NCBI GenBank assembly: GCA_026707185.1 | Contig: JAPOXI010000086.1 | Location: 1-15,361, forward strand | Source of the DNA: Chloroflexota bacterium | GTDB taxonomy: Bacteria; Chloroflexota; UBA11872 | Direction of reading: 5' to 3' | Length of the DNA: 15,361 nucleotides | Shown here: piece after piece, positions 7,260 to 14,838 of the stretch | How the letters are laid out: each line of letters opens with the position of its first letter | Position numbering within the stretch: the stretch's first letter is position 1 | Program-made: the position numbers and the translations under genes | Notes under the pieces: generated by a model | What the model was told of the DNA's origin: nothing | Databases searched by the model: none | What the model saw: the letters and a program-made list of their open reading frames with translations, nothing else

Positions 7260-8357
7260 TCAGCCGCTGCGGGCCTCGCCGCCGCGCAACGCTTCGGCCG
7301 CGGACACCGGCGGGACACCGCCGGAGTCCTCGATCTCGCGCCAGAAGTGACACGCCACGGCGTGACCATCGCCCGTCTCGGCCAGCAAAGGCTCCTCGGT
7401 CTTGCAGCGCTCCTGCGCCCAGGGACACCGCGGATGAAACCGGCAGGCTGAGGGTGGATTAACCGGACTCGGCACGTCCCCTGGCAGAATAATCCGCTTC
7501 CGCTTCGCCTCGATCACCGGGTCCGCCACCGGCACTGCGGACAGCAGCGCTCGCGTATACGGGTGCAGCGGGCGTTCGTACAGCGTGTCGCTGTTGGTGA
7601 CTTCCACCAGCTTGCCCAGGTACATCACCGCCACCCGATGACTGATGTGGCGCACGACCTTCAGGTCATGGGCAATGAACAGGTAGGCCACGCCCAGGCG
7701 TTGCTGCAGGTCTTGCAGCAGATTGATGATCTGGGCCTGGATGGACACGTCCAGCGCCGAAACTGGCTCGTCGCAGACGATGAACGATGGCTCGACGGCG
7801 AGGGAGCGTGCTGTGGCGATACGCTGGCGCTGCCCGCCCGAAAACTCGTGCGGATACCGCGAAGCCTGCGTCCGGCTAAGTCCGACGAGCTCCAAGATTT
7901 CCTGAACGCGATTGCGCCGGTCTTGGCGGCTCTCGTAGAGCTTGTGGACCATCATCGGCTCTTCGATGATCTTGCCTACCGACATCCGTGGATTCAGCGA
8001 GCCATACGGATCCTGGAAGATCATTTGCATCCGGCGCCGCGCGCGCCGCTGCTCGTCTCGCTTGAGGCTCGTTATCGTGTGGCCTTCAAATACCACCTCG
8101 CCCGACGTCGGTGCCTCAAGCTGCATCACCGCATTGCCGGTGGTGGTCTTGCCACAGCCCGACTCGCCGACCAGGCCCAGGGTTTCTCCGGCCTCGATGC
8201 TGAACGACACGTCATCCACGGCCCTCACCCACCCGGAGTGCCGTCGAATCAGCGCGCCCCGGGTCACGGGAAAGTGCTTGACCAGGTGCTTGACGCTCAG
8301 GAGGTGGCCGTTCGACTGGGCGTCTGTCTCCGGCACGGAACGAACCGATGCGCTCAC
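7260..8357 (-). CDS. Dpp/Opp-type ABC transporter ATP-binding protein (DppF/OppF family)
   Basis: 365-residue cytoplasmic ATPase that powers a peptide-type importer with its DppD-like partner. Motifs in order: Walker A GESGCGKT (64-71), Q-loop Q115 in '[13 protein letters not shown]', signature FSGGQ (172-176), Walker B 'FIVCDEP' (192-198), D-loop 'SALD' and switch His H230 in 'FIAHD'. The C-terminal oligopeptide-transporter extension contains '[14 protein letters not shown]', as in OppD/OppF proteins. The start is GTG at 8357-8355, overlapping the upstream TGA (GTGA) and backed by a GGGAG site. Extending to the in-frame start near 8465 would only read back through the partner gene. The tail after about residue 345 is a short extra stretch ending 'GGEARSG'. 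The cognate permeases are not in this operon; a DppB-type permease lies at the left edge of the window. Confidence 0.95.
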   Translation of the reverse strand: MSASVRSVPETDAQSNGHLLSVKHLVKHFPVTRGALIRRHSGWVRAVDDVSFSIEAGETLGLVGESGCGKTTTGNAVMQLEAPTSGEVVFEGHTITSLKRDEQRRARRRMQMIFQDPYGSLNPRMSVGKIIEEPMMVHKLYESRQDRRNRVQEILELVGLSRTQASRYPHEFSGGQRQRIATARSLAVEPSFIVCDEPVSALDVSIQAQIINLLQDLQQRLGVAYLFIAHDLKVVRHISHRVAVMYLGKLVEVTNSDTLYERPLHPYTRALLSAVPVADPVIEAKRKRIILPGDVPSPVNPPSACRFHPRCPWAQERCKTEEPLLAETGDGHAVACHFWREIEDSGGVPPVSAAEALRGGEARSG

Positions 8358-9349
8358 CGCAACTCTCCCGTCGTTGGATCGACAATGCAGCGAACCGGGT
8401 GGCCGGTTCCCCGGTCGGCGAGGTCCGGGACCATGGCGTGGCAGGCGTCTCGAACATACGGACAACGTGGCGCATAGGGGCAGCCCTGCGGGAGCCCAAT
8501 CAAGTCCGGCGGCGAACCGGGAATGTTCGATAGCTTCTCCGAGCGGTCGCCGGTAATGGTTGGTACCGCCTGCATCAGCCCCAGGGTGTAGGGATGCTGC
8601 GGCCTGGCAAACAACTCGTGCACGGGCGCGTACTCCACGATATAGCCGGCGTACATCACCGCCACCCTGTCGCAGAACCCGGCAACCAGTGCCAGTTCGT
8701 GCGTGATCAGAATCACGGCCATCCCAAGTTCGCGCCGCAACTCCGCCAGCAATTCAATCACCTGGGCTTGAATCGTCACGTCCAGCGCGGTCGTCGGCTC
8801 GTCGGCGATCAGCAAGTCAGGCTGGCACGAAATGGCCATGGCAATCATGGCTCGCTGCTGCATGCCGCCTGAGAGCTGATGCGGATAATCCTTCACTCGC
8901 TCGTCAGGCGCCGGAATGCCCACCGTGTCCAGCAATTCCACCGCCTTGGCACGCGCTTGCTGCTTGTCCAGCCCCAGGTGAAGTCGCACCGACTCTTCGA
9001 TCTGCCGTCCCACGGAAAACACCGGATTCAGCGAACTCATGGGGTCCTGGAAAATCATGGCGATCTGCTTGCCGCGTATCTGCCGCATCTCGTCGCCATC
9101 AATGTCGAGGAGATTCTGACCTCGAAACTCGATTGAGCCACGAGAGACCTTTCCGGCCGGCCGTGCGACCAGCCCCATGACTGCCAGCGAACTCACGCTC
9201 TTGCCGCAACCCGATTCGCCGACGATTCCAAGCGAATCGCCGGAGTTCAGCTCATACGAGATCCCGTTCACCGCGTGGACGACGCCTTCGTCGGTGTCGA
9301 ATTCCACGGCCAGATCGTCTACACGTAGCAGCGTGCCGTTCTCTGTCAT
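8354..9349 (-). CDS. Dpp/Opp-type ABC transporter ATP-binding protein (DppD/OppD family)
   Basis: 331-residue ATPase of a peptide/nickel-type importer. Motifs: Walker A GESGCGKS (44-51), Q-loop Q101 in '[13 protein letters not shown]', signature LSGGM (159-163) with 'QQRAMIAMA' after it, Walker B '[12 protein letters not shown]' (179-190) and switch His H217 in 'LITHE'. The C-terminal part has '[19 protein letters not shown]', the Cys-bearing extension of OppD/DppD proteins. Length and motif set are normal and no key residue is missing. The ATG at 9349-9347 overlaps the hyuB-like stop (ATGA), with GAGGG 4 nt upstream (9358-9354) inside hyuB. Together with the DppF-like neighbour it forms the expected heterodimer. 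Placement directly behind HyuA/HyuB suggests that the imported compound is the HyuAB substrate or a precursor (inference). Confidence 0.95.
   Translation of the reverse strand: MTENGTLLRVDDLAVEFDTDEGVVHAVNGISYELNSGDSLGIVGESGCGKSVSSLAVMGLVARPAGKVSRGSIEFRGQNLLDIDGDEMRQIRGKQIAMIFQDPMSSLNPVFSVGRQIEESVRLHLGLDKQQARAKAVELLDTVGIPAPDERVKDYPHQLSGGMQQRAMIAMAISCQPDLLIADEPTTALDVTIQAQVIELLAELRRELGMAVILITHELALVAGFCDRVAVMYAGYIVEYAPVHELFARPQHPYTLGLMQAVPTITGDRSEKLSNIPGSPPDLIGLPQGCPYAPRCPYVRDACHAMVPDLADRGTGHPVRCIVDPTTGELR
8365..8369 (-). promoter_or_regulatory. Shine-Dalgarno (GGGAG) deciding the GTG start of the DppF-like gene
   Basis: On the minus strand GGGAG lies 7 nt upstream of the GTG at 8357-8355, within the last codons of the DppD-like gene. 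It supports the short GTG start and coupled translation of the two ATPases. Confidence 0.7.
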
Positions 9350-11406
9350 TGAACCCTCGCGTCTGCTCGCTGCCCGTATCTCGGGAGCCAGTATGTGCGG
9401 TAGCGCTCGTCGCAGTCATTCGAGCAGAACTGATGACCGTCGCCGGCGCGCCAGATGTCACTCGGGATGACCTGTCCGCAAAACTCGCAGTTGGTCACGT
9501 CGGTCTGCCACCAGTCGCCCGAAAGGCGTTCCCACCGGCCGCCTGCCGGGGGGCGATCCGCGGATTCCGCCGCCGTCGGCTTGCTCGTGGCTCCGCTTGT
9601 GGACGGCACTTCGGATGGACCGGCGCGCAACGTGGACGTGCCTCCCGGGTCAACGCTACACCGGCCGTCGACTTCGTTAATGGCCACGCGATATACATCG
9701 CGCGCAGCCGCCATCGACACAAACCCCTCGTTCACGTCGCGCACCACGTGCTCGGGGTCCCGCAGCTCCGGCGCACCGTAGCCTCCGCCGCCGGGACTGC
9801 CAATCAACACCTCGTCGCCCTCCCGAAGCTCGATATTCGCGATGCGCGAGTTGCTTGTCGTCCCAAATGCTTCGCCGAAGGTTTGGAAAGTCGGCGTGCC
9901 TGCCGTGCGGACGAGCAGTCGCGACGAGTCGCCCGTGTGGCCGCCATACAGGCCCCACGGCCGCGACACCATGCGGTCGAAGAGCGCCGAAACGGTAATG
10001 GAGGGTGCGCGCACTTCCAGGATGCGGTCCGATCCAAGCCCCCCACGTTGGGCGCCGGCTCCGCCGGAGTCGGCGCGCAGCCGGTAGGCGCGCGCCATGA
10101 AGGGATAGCGTGTCTCAAATATCTCCACCGGTGTGGCTGGGCAATTCCCGTTGGGGACGACCTGGTGGCTGTTGCCGTCGGCCGCGGCCCGACCGCCCCA
10201 GCCTACCCCGTCGAAGTGGTAGTGCACGTAGTAGTGGCCCGTGTCGGGATGTGTGCCGCCAAATAGGAAGTTGCACGATGTGCCGCCGGTCGCCGCCGAC
10301 ACCCGTTCCGGCACCGCCTGCGCCAGCGCCCCCATCACAATCCCCCAGATCCGCGGATGCGTTTCCGTATTCCCGCCCACCGACGCACCCGGGTGAATCA
10401 CGTTCACGATGGACCCCGGGCGCGCGATCACCGTAATCGGCCGGTACGCCCCGTCGTTGTGCGGCACGTCGTTGTCCGCGAAATGGAAGATCGCGTTGTA
10501 CACGCCCGACGCCGTCACGCCATACGTGCAGTTCAGCACGTGCGCCGCCTGCGGATCGCTTTCCGTGAAGTCCGCCACGATCTCGCCGTCGTTCACGATC
10601 AGCCGCAGCCGAATCCAATCCCGCGCCGGCGGATCGCGCGCGTCTTCCATGTGGTCGGCGAACTCGTACTCGCCGTCCGGAATCGAACGAATCTCGCTCC
10701 GCATCCAGCGCTCGGCGTGGTCCATGAGCGCGCTGCTCACCTGCCGAACGGTCGCCAGGCCAAACTCGTCAAGCAGTTCGTGGCAGCGCCGCTCGGCCAC
10801 GGTCAACGACGCGATCATCGCGTGCAGGTCGCCCCACGAGTAGCGGGGCGCCCGGTGGTTCGACATGATCACGCGCCACACGTCGTGGTTGTATTCGCCC
10901 TCGCGCATCAGCCAGACCGGCGGGAGGCGCAGGCCTTCCTGGTAAACCTCGGTAGCCGTCGCCGCAAACCCGCCAACGGCCATGCCTCCGATCTCCACCA
11001 GGTGCGCAATGTTGGCCACGTAGCCGAAAAGCTCCCCCTCGTAGTACACCGGCTTGATGACCACGTGTTCGGGCATGTGCACGCCCCCGCGGTACGGGTC
11101 GTTGTGCACGATCACGTCGCCGGGCTTTACGGCGTCGTCGCCCAATTCCGCGATCAGCCACTTCACCACGAACCGGATCGCGCCGACCTGGGCCGGACAA
11201 AACTCCGTCTGCGCCAACATCCGACCTTCGCGATTAAAGAGAACGCACGAAAAGTCGCGGCTCTCGCTAAAGATCGGGGAATAGGCCGTGCGCATCATCG
11301 TCGTGCCCATCTCACGGCACACGCCCACCAGACGGTTGTACAGCACGGTCTGCGTCACCAAGTCGCGCGCCGGGTCGGTGCCCACGGCCACCTGTGAAAC
11401 GCTCAC
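9346..11406 (-). CDS. hyuB: Hydantoinase B/oxoprolinase family protein (HyuB) with a C-terminal Cys4 zinc-finger-like tail
   Basis: 686-residue HyuB-family subunit. With HyuA it forms ATP-dependent enzymes such as N-methylhydantoinase, 5-oxoprolinase, or acetone/acetophenone carboxylases. The core (about 15-575) shows 'MMRTAYSPIFSESRDFSC' near 37-54, 'GDVIVHNDPYRGGVHMPE' near 96-113, 'ETHPRIWG' near 348-355, 'DSGGAGAQRGGLG' (446-458) and the closing 'SPGGGGYG' (537-544). Usual family length is about 520-600. Here a low-complexity Gly/Ser/Thr/Pro linker (about 583-625) leads to a tail with C640-x2-C643 ... C661-x3-C665 and 'FCSNDCDERY', resembling TRASH/MYM-type treble-clef zinc sites. The start is taken as GTG at 11406-11404, in GTGA overlap with hyuA; GTG at 11412 would add two residues. 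It overlaps the DppD-like gene by ATGA. The true substrate is unknown. Confidence 0.9.
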   Translation of the reverse strand: MSVSQVAVGTDPARDLVTQTVLYNRLVGVCREMGTTMMRTAYSPIFSESRDFSCVLFNREGRMLAQTEFCPAQVGAIRFVVKWLIAELGDDAVKPGDVIVHNDPYRGGVHMPEHVVIKPVYYEGELFGYVANIAHLVEIGGMAVGGFAATATEVYQEGLRLPPVWLMREGEYNHDVWRVIMSNHRAPRYSWGDLHAMIASLTVAERRCHELLDEFGLATVRQVSSALMDHAERWMRSEIRSIPDGEYEFADHMEDARDPPARDWIRLRLIVNDGEIVADFTESDPQAAHVLNCTYGVTASGVYNAIFHFADNDVPHNDGAYRPITVIARPGSIVNVIHPGASVGGNTETHPRIWGIVMGALAQAVPERVSAATGGTSCNFLFGGTHPDTGHYYVHYHFDGVGWGGRAAADGNSHQVVPNGNCPATPVEIFETRYPFMARAYRLRADSGGAGAQRGGLGSDRILEVRAPSITVSALFDRMVSRPWGLYGGHTGDSSRLLVRTAGTPTFQTFGEAFGTTSNSRIANIELREGDEVLIGSPGGGGYGAPELRDPEHVVRDVNEGFVSMAAARDVYRVAINEVDGRCSVDPGGTSTLRAGPSEVPSTSGATSKPTAAESADRPPAGGRWERLSGDWWQTDVTNCEFCGQVIPSDIWRAGDGHQFCSNDCDERYRTYWLPRYGQRADARVQ
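9354..9358 (-). promoter_or_regulatory. Shine-Dalgarno (GAGGG) for the DppD-like gene
   Basis: GAGGG on the minus strand, 4 nt before the ATG at 9349-9347 and inside the final hyuB codons. It supports the ATGA-overlap start. Confidence 0.55.
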
Positions 11407-13454
11407 GCCCACACCAGGCTGGCCAGACCGCGAGATCCGACGGTCAGTGTCTGTCCCGGATGCACCAACGTCGTCGAGTCCAGTTCTTCAATCACCGCCG
11501 GACCCTGGATCACGTCGGCCGGCGAGAGATCGCTCCGCTCGAAAACTGGGCAGGCAACCGGCTCGCGCGGATCGAAGTAGACCCGGCGTTTCGCGCGCGG
11601 CGCGGCCGGCGGCCGTTCAGGCAGCGGCGATAGCTGCGGCTTCGAAGCCGCTCCCACCGCGCTCACACTCAATTGCACGACTTCAATGACCTCGTTCGCG
11701 ATGCGATAGCCGTACTCCGCCTCATAGTGCTGCTCGAATCCGTCGATCAGCGCCTGCCACGCGTCCTGCGACAGTGGACCGTCGGGGATCGGAATCTCTT
11801 CTTCGTAATTCTGCCCGAGGTACCGCATGTTGGCCGACCTGTGAATCGCCGGCGCACCCTCGAATCCTTCACGTCCAAGGTCTTCAACCGCCTCGCGAAC
11901 CAGACCATTCAGGCGCACATCCAGATCTGCCAGGTCCGGAGCATCGGAGCGCACGAGATGCGTCCAAGTCTTGTCGACACGAATGTCGGCCAGCAGCGTG
12001 CCGAACGCCGAGCAGAGTCCCGGATGCGGGGGGATTAAGGTCGCTTGCGTCCCAATAACCCGGGCTATGGCCGCCGCATGCAGTGGCCCCGCGCCGCCGA
12101 ATGCCACCAGGCTGAACACGCGCGGATCCAGTCCACGCTGCACTGTCAGCAACCGCATAGCCTCGGCGATATTCTCCACCGCGATTTCGACCACGGCATG
12201 CGCAGTGTCGACCGGCGGGAGCCCGACGTCCCGAGCCGTACGTTCAATCGCCCTGAAAGCAAGGTCCGCGTCCAGTGGCAGATCCCCGCCCAGGAAGTTG
12301 TCCGGATTCAAGCGTCCCAGGACGACGTTAGCGTCGGTAACCGTCGCCACCTCGCCGCCCTGGCCGTAACACGCCGGCCCCGGAACCGCGCCGGCGCTCT
12401 GCGGCCCGACTTGCAGCAAGCCACCCTTGTTCACCCAGGCGATGGAACCGCCGCCGGCGCCCATCGTCGTCATCTCGATGAAAGGCGCCGCCACCGGCAA
12501 CCCGAACTCGATTTCCCAGGCCGTCGTGTATCTAATCCGATCGTCGGCAACCACGCCGACGTCGGTGCTGGTCCCACCCATGTCGAACGTAATCACGTTC
12601 GACGCGCCGGCATCCGCGCCGAACGCCTGCCCGGCGATGATTCCCCCCGACAGACCCGACAGAACCGTCTGCACCGGACGCTCGCCCGCCGTCTCCGCCA
12701 GCATCTGGCCGCCGTTCGACTTCATCACTGACCAGGACCGAGCGAATCCACGCTCGCGCAGACCTGCATCCAGCGAACCGATAAAACGACTCACCAGCGG
12801 CTTCACAGCCGCGTCCGCGATTGTCGTGCTGGCGCGTTCGTACTCCCGCCAAATGGGCGCCACCTCGTGCGACGCCGAGATCGGTATCCCAGGAAACGCC
12901 TTCGTCAGCGCCTCTCGAACGCTCGCCTCGTGGTCGGGCCGCACATAGGAAAAGAGAAAGTTCAACGCAAACGCCACGTCCGCCGGCTCGCCATCCGCGA
13001 CGGCCAGCCGCTCGCGAATCGAGGCGATCAGATCCTCAGTACCCTCGGCGGTCAGCGCCGTCACCGTCGCGCCCTTGTAGTCGACCCGCTCCGGGATCCC
13101 CAGGCAGTCTCGTCGGACCACCAGCGGCAGCGGGCGCTCCCAATCCAGGTCATAGTGGAATTTGCGAGAAACCCGCTGCAGGAACGGAATGTCCTCGAAC
13201 CCCTCGGTTGTTATGTAAACCACGCGCGCGCCGCGCCGCTGCAGCAGGGCGTTCACCGCAACCGTGGTGCCCAGCACCAGGTACGTCGCGTTTGCTGGAT
13301 CGATGCCAGCCTGCTCAAGAGCCGCCAGGATCGCCCGGCTCGGTTCGTCCGGCGTAGAGGGCAGCTTGACGACGTCCACCTGGCCCGTGGCCTCATCCAT
13401 CACCACCAGGTCGGTGAACGTGCCTCCGGTATCGATCCCGATTCGTACACCCAA
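11403..13454 (-). CDS. hyuA: Hydantoinase A/oxoprolinase family protein (HyuA)
   Basis: 683-residue ASKHA-fold subunit, first gene of the minus-strand operon. It binds ATP and phosphorylates or activates the substrate carbonyl, working with HyuB. N-terminal phosphate-binding motif 'GIDTGGTFTD' (6-15), 'LVLGTTVAVNALLQR' (59-73), second phosphate loop 'TFDMGGTSTDVG' (289-300), 'GAGGGSIAWV' (332-341), 'AFGGAGPLH' (451-459), then the HyuA C-terminal domain to the end. Length is normal. Start: the conserved domain begins within a few residues of TTG at 13454-13452, which has AGGA about 10 nt upstream. In-frame ATGs at 13559, 13544 and 13532 would add 26-35 Arg-rich residues unlike the family and run toward the divergent gene. 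The start is therefore uncertain, the identity is not. Hydantoinase, oxoprolinase and ketone carboxylase activities cannot be told apart by reading. Confidence 0.92.
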   Translation of the reverse strand: MGVRIGIDTGGTFTDLVVMDEATGQVDVVKLPSTPDEPSRAILAALEQAGIDPANATYLVLGTTVAVNALLQRRGARVVYITTEGFEDIPFLQRVSRKFHYDLDWERPLPLVVRRDCLGIPERVDYKGATVTALTAEGTEDLIASIRERLAVADGEPADVAFALNFLFSYVRPDHEASVREALTKAFPGIPISASHEVAPIWREYERASTTIADAAVKPLVSRFIGSLDAGLRERGFARSWSVMKSNGGQMLAETAGERPVQTVLSGLSGGIIAGQAFGADAGASNVITFDMGGTSTDVGVVADDRIRYTTAWEIEFGLPVAAPFIEMTTMGAGGGSIAWVNKGGLLQVGPQSAGAVPGPACYGQGGEVATVTDANVVLGRLNPDNFLGGDLPLDADLAFRAIERTARDVGLPPVDTAHAVVEIAVENIAEAMRLLTVQRGLDPRVFSLVAFGGAGPLHAAAIARVIGTQATLIPPHPGLCSAFGTLLADIRVDKTWTHLVRSDAPDLADLDVRLNGLVREAVEDLGREGFEGAPAIHRSANMRYLGQNYEEEIPIPDGPLSQDAWQALIDGFEQHYEAEYGYRIANEVIEVVQLSVSAVGAASKPQLSPLPERPPAAPRAKRRVYFDPREPVACPVFERSDLSPADVIQGPAVIEELDSTTLVHPGQTLTVGSRGLASLVWA

Positions 13455-13590
13455 GACTGCGTCGTCCTGTGTCTCGCTCGCTCGGCGCCTGGTCCAACCA
13501 GATTTCAGACGGCCGAATCTCGACAACAACATGCCGCGCCCCATCTCCGGCGTAGCCATGCGGACGGCGCGGCGGGGCAACCTATCGACT
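13455..13590. promoter_or_regulatory. Divergent intergenic region between hyuA and the oxidoreductase gene
   Basis: 136 bp between the two chosen start codons, and the only place in the window where two genes diverge. It must therefore hold the promoter of the six-gene hyuA operon (minus) and that of the oxidoreductase (plus), unless either gene starts further upstream. No convincing -35/-10 pair or operator palindrome was found by eye. Its size depends on the uncertain start codons on both sides. Confidence 0.4.
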
Positions 13591-14838
13591 ATGCCGCCGA
13601 AGCGTCAACCGGCGCGCGGTTCGGAAGATCCGTGCGCGGCGCGTAGCATACGCAGCGACTCCGATGACATCGGTGCAGACACGATCCAGCACGACGCCAG
13701 CCCCCCACTTCGCGCCGCCGTCATTGGCCCGGGAACCATCGGGCGGATCCACGTCGACGCCCTCCGACGCAACGGCGTGGAGGTCGTCAGCCTCGTCGCG
13801 TCAGCGCTGGAACGTGCCCGGGCGGCGGCTGACAGCCTGCGCGTACCCCATGCGGATGAAAGCCTCGCCGCCGCCCTCGACCGCGGTATCGACGCCGTCC
13901 ACATTTGCGCGCCCAACGCTCTGCACCGCGAACTCGTGCTCCAGGCTCTGCAGCACAATGTCCACGTCATTTGCGAAAAGCCTCTGGGCATTGACGTCGC
14001 CGAAGCCGCCGACCTTGCCGCCGCCGCCCATCAAAGGCGGGCCGTCCACGCCGTCTGCTTTAACAACCGCTTCTACCCGTTGGTTCAGGAAATCGCTGCC
14101 CGACGTCGCGAAGGCCTGCTCGGCCGCACGTTCCTCGTCCGCGCCTCCATCGCCGACGACACCCTCTGGCACCGCAACGATTGGGACTGGCGGCTTGAGC
14201 CGTCAATCGGCGGGCCGACGGTAGTCTCGTCGACTACCGGCAGCCACTTGCTTGACTTGGTGATGTTTCTGTTGGGTGCCCGCCCCACCGCACTCTGCGC
14301 CATATTCGGCACGGCTCATGACGACCGTCGACCGCCAGGATCGGAAGCCACTGAGCAGATGGATTCGACGGGCTCATTCCGGGACGACCTCGCCGGCCTC
14401 TTGGTCCGTTTTTCGGATGGAACCCAGGCCGTCCTATCCCTTTCGCACGTTGCGGCCGGACATCCATACCGCGTCCAGGTCGAAATTGACGCAGAACTGG
14501 CCGGTGTGAGCTGGGATTCCGAACGACCCAACGAGCTCCTGATTGGCCACCGCGACGAGCCCAACGAGTTGCTGGTCGCCGACGCCCGCCACATGCGGCC
14601 AGACGCCCGGCGCTTCGTCGAAAAGGCCGGCGCCTACCGGGAAGGCTTCGACGAGACCTTCCGTCTGCTCTTTCGCGATGTCTATGCCCACATCGCCGCC
14701 GGCGACGACGCCCCCGTCCCCCACCCCACCTTCACCGACGGCCACCGCCAGCTCGTCGTACACGAAGCAATCCAGACCAGCGCCTCCGAACGCCGCTGGG
14801 TCGACCTCGACTGGTCCGCCTTCGACAGCCTCGCCTAG
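13591..14838 (+). CDS. Gfo/Idh/MocA family NAD(P)-dependent oxidoreductase
   Basis: 415-residue cytoplasmic dehydrogenase of the glucose-fructose oxidoreductase/inositol dehydrogenase/MocA family, acting on sugars, inositols or related polyols. A Rossmann dinucleotide motif 'AVIGPGTIGRIH' (43-54) is followed by the catalytic-lysine motif 'ICEKPLGID' (127-135, Lys130) and a C-terminal alpha/beta domain with 'FNNRFYP' (157-163) and 'GSHLLDLVMFLLG' typical of the family. The ATG at 13591 is chosen because no ATG, GTG or TTG occurs in frame between it and the Rossmann motif. This leaves an unusual, charged 40-residue leader before the domain, so either the leader is real or a rare start codon is used. 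The next upstream in-frame ATG is 13558. It converges on the amidohydrolase, sharing a CTAG. The exact substrate is unknown. Confidence 0.9.
   Translation: MPPKRQPARGSEDPCAARSIRSDSDDIGADTIQHDASPPLRAAVIGPGTIGRIHVDALRRNGVEVVSLVASALERARAAADSLRVPHADESLAAALDRGIDAVHICAPNALHRELVLQALQHNVHVICEKPLGIDVAEAADLAAAAHQRRAVHAVCFNNRFYPLVQEIAARRREGLLGRTFLVRASIADDTLWHRNDWDWRLEPSIGGPTVVSSTTGSHLLDLVMFLLGARPTALCAIFGTAHDDRRPPGSEATEQMDSTGSFRDDLAGLLVRFSDGTQAVLSLSHVAAGHPYRVQVEIDAELAGVSWDSERPNELLIGHRDEPNELLVADARHMRPDARRFVEKAGAYREGFDETFRLLFRDVYAHIAAGDDAPVPHPTFTDGHRQLVVHEAIQTSASERRWVDLDWSAFDSLA

Noticed and set aside
7563..8477. 304-codon open frame on the plus strand opposite the DppF-like gene
   Set aside because: The opposite strand encodes a complete ABC ATPase with all motifs. 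This frame is a GC-driven shadow rich in His/Arg/Gln with no recognisable fold.
10357..11397. 346-codon open frame on the plus strand opposite hyuB
   Set aside because: Its composition is dominated by Arg, His and Val ('VVVHDHVAG'-like), it has no domain, and hyuB on the other strand is certain.
13502..13529. Possible minus-strand promoter TTGTTG, 16 nt, TGAAAT upstream of hyuA
   Set aside because: It matches the sigma-70 consensus at only about 3 of 6 and 4 of 6 positions, which is expected by chance, and the consensus for this lineage is unknown.
13264..13590. Upstream extension of the oxidoreductase reading frame into hyuA
   Set aside because: The translated stretch is Arg/Ser/Pro-rich with no family similarity and would lie inside the HyuA coding region on the opposite strand.
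12867..13646. 259-codon open frame on the plus strand opposite the start of hyuA
   Set aside because: It is antisense to the conserved HyuA N-terminal domain, and Arg-rich shadow composition explains it.
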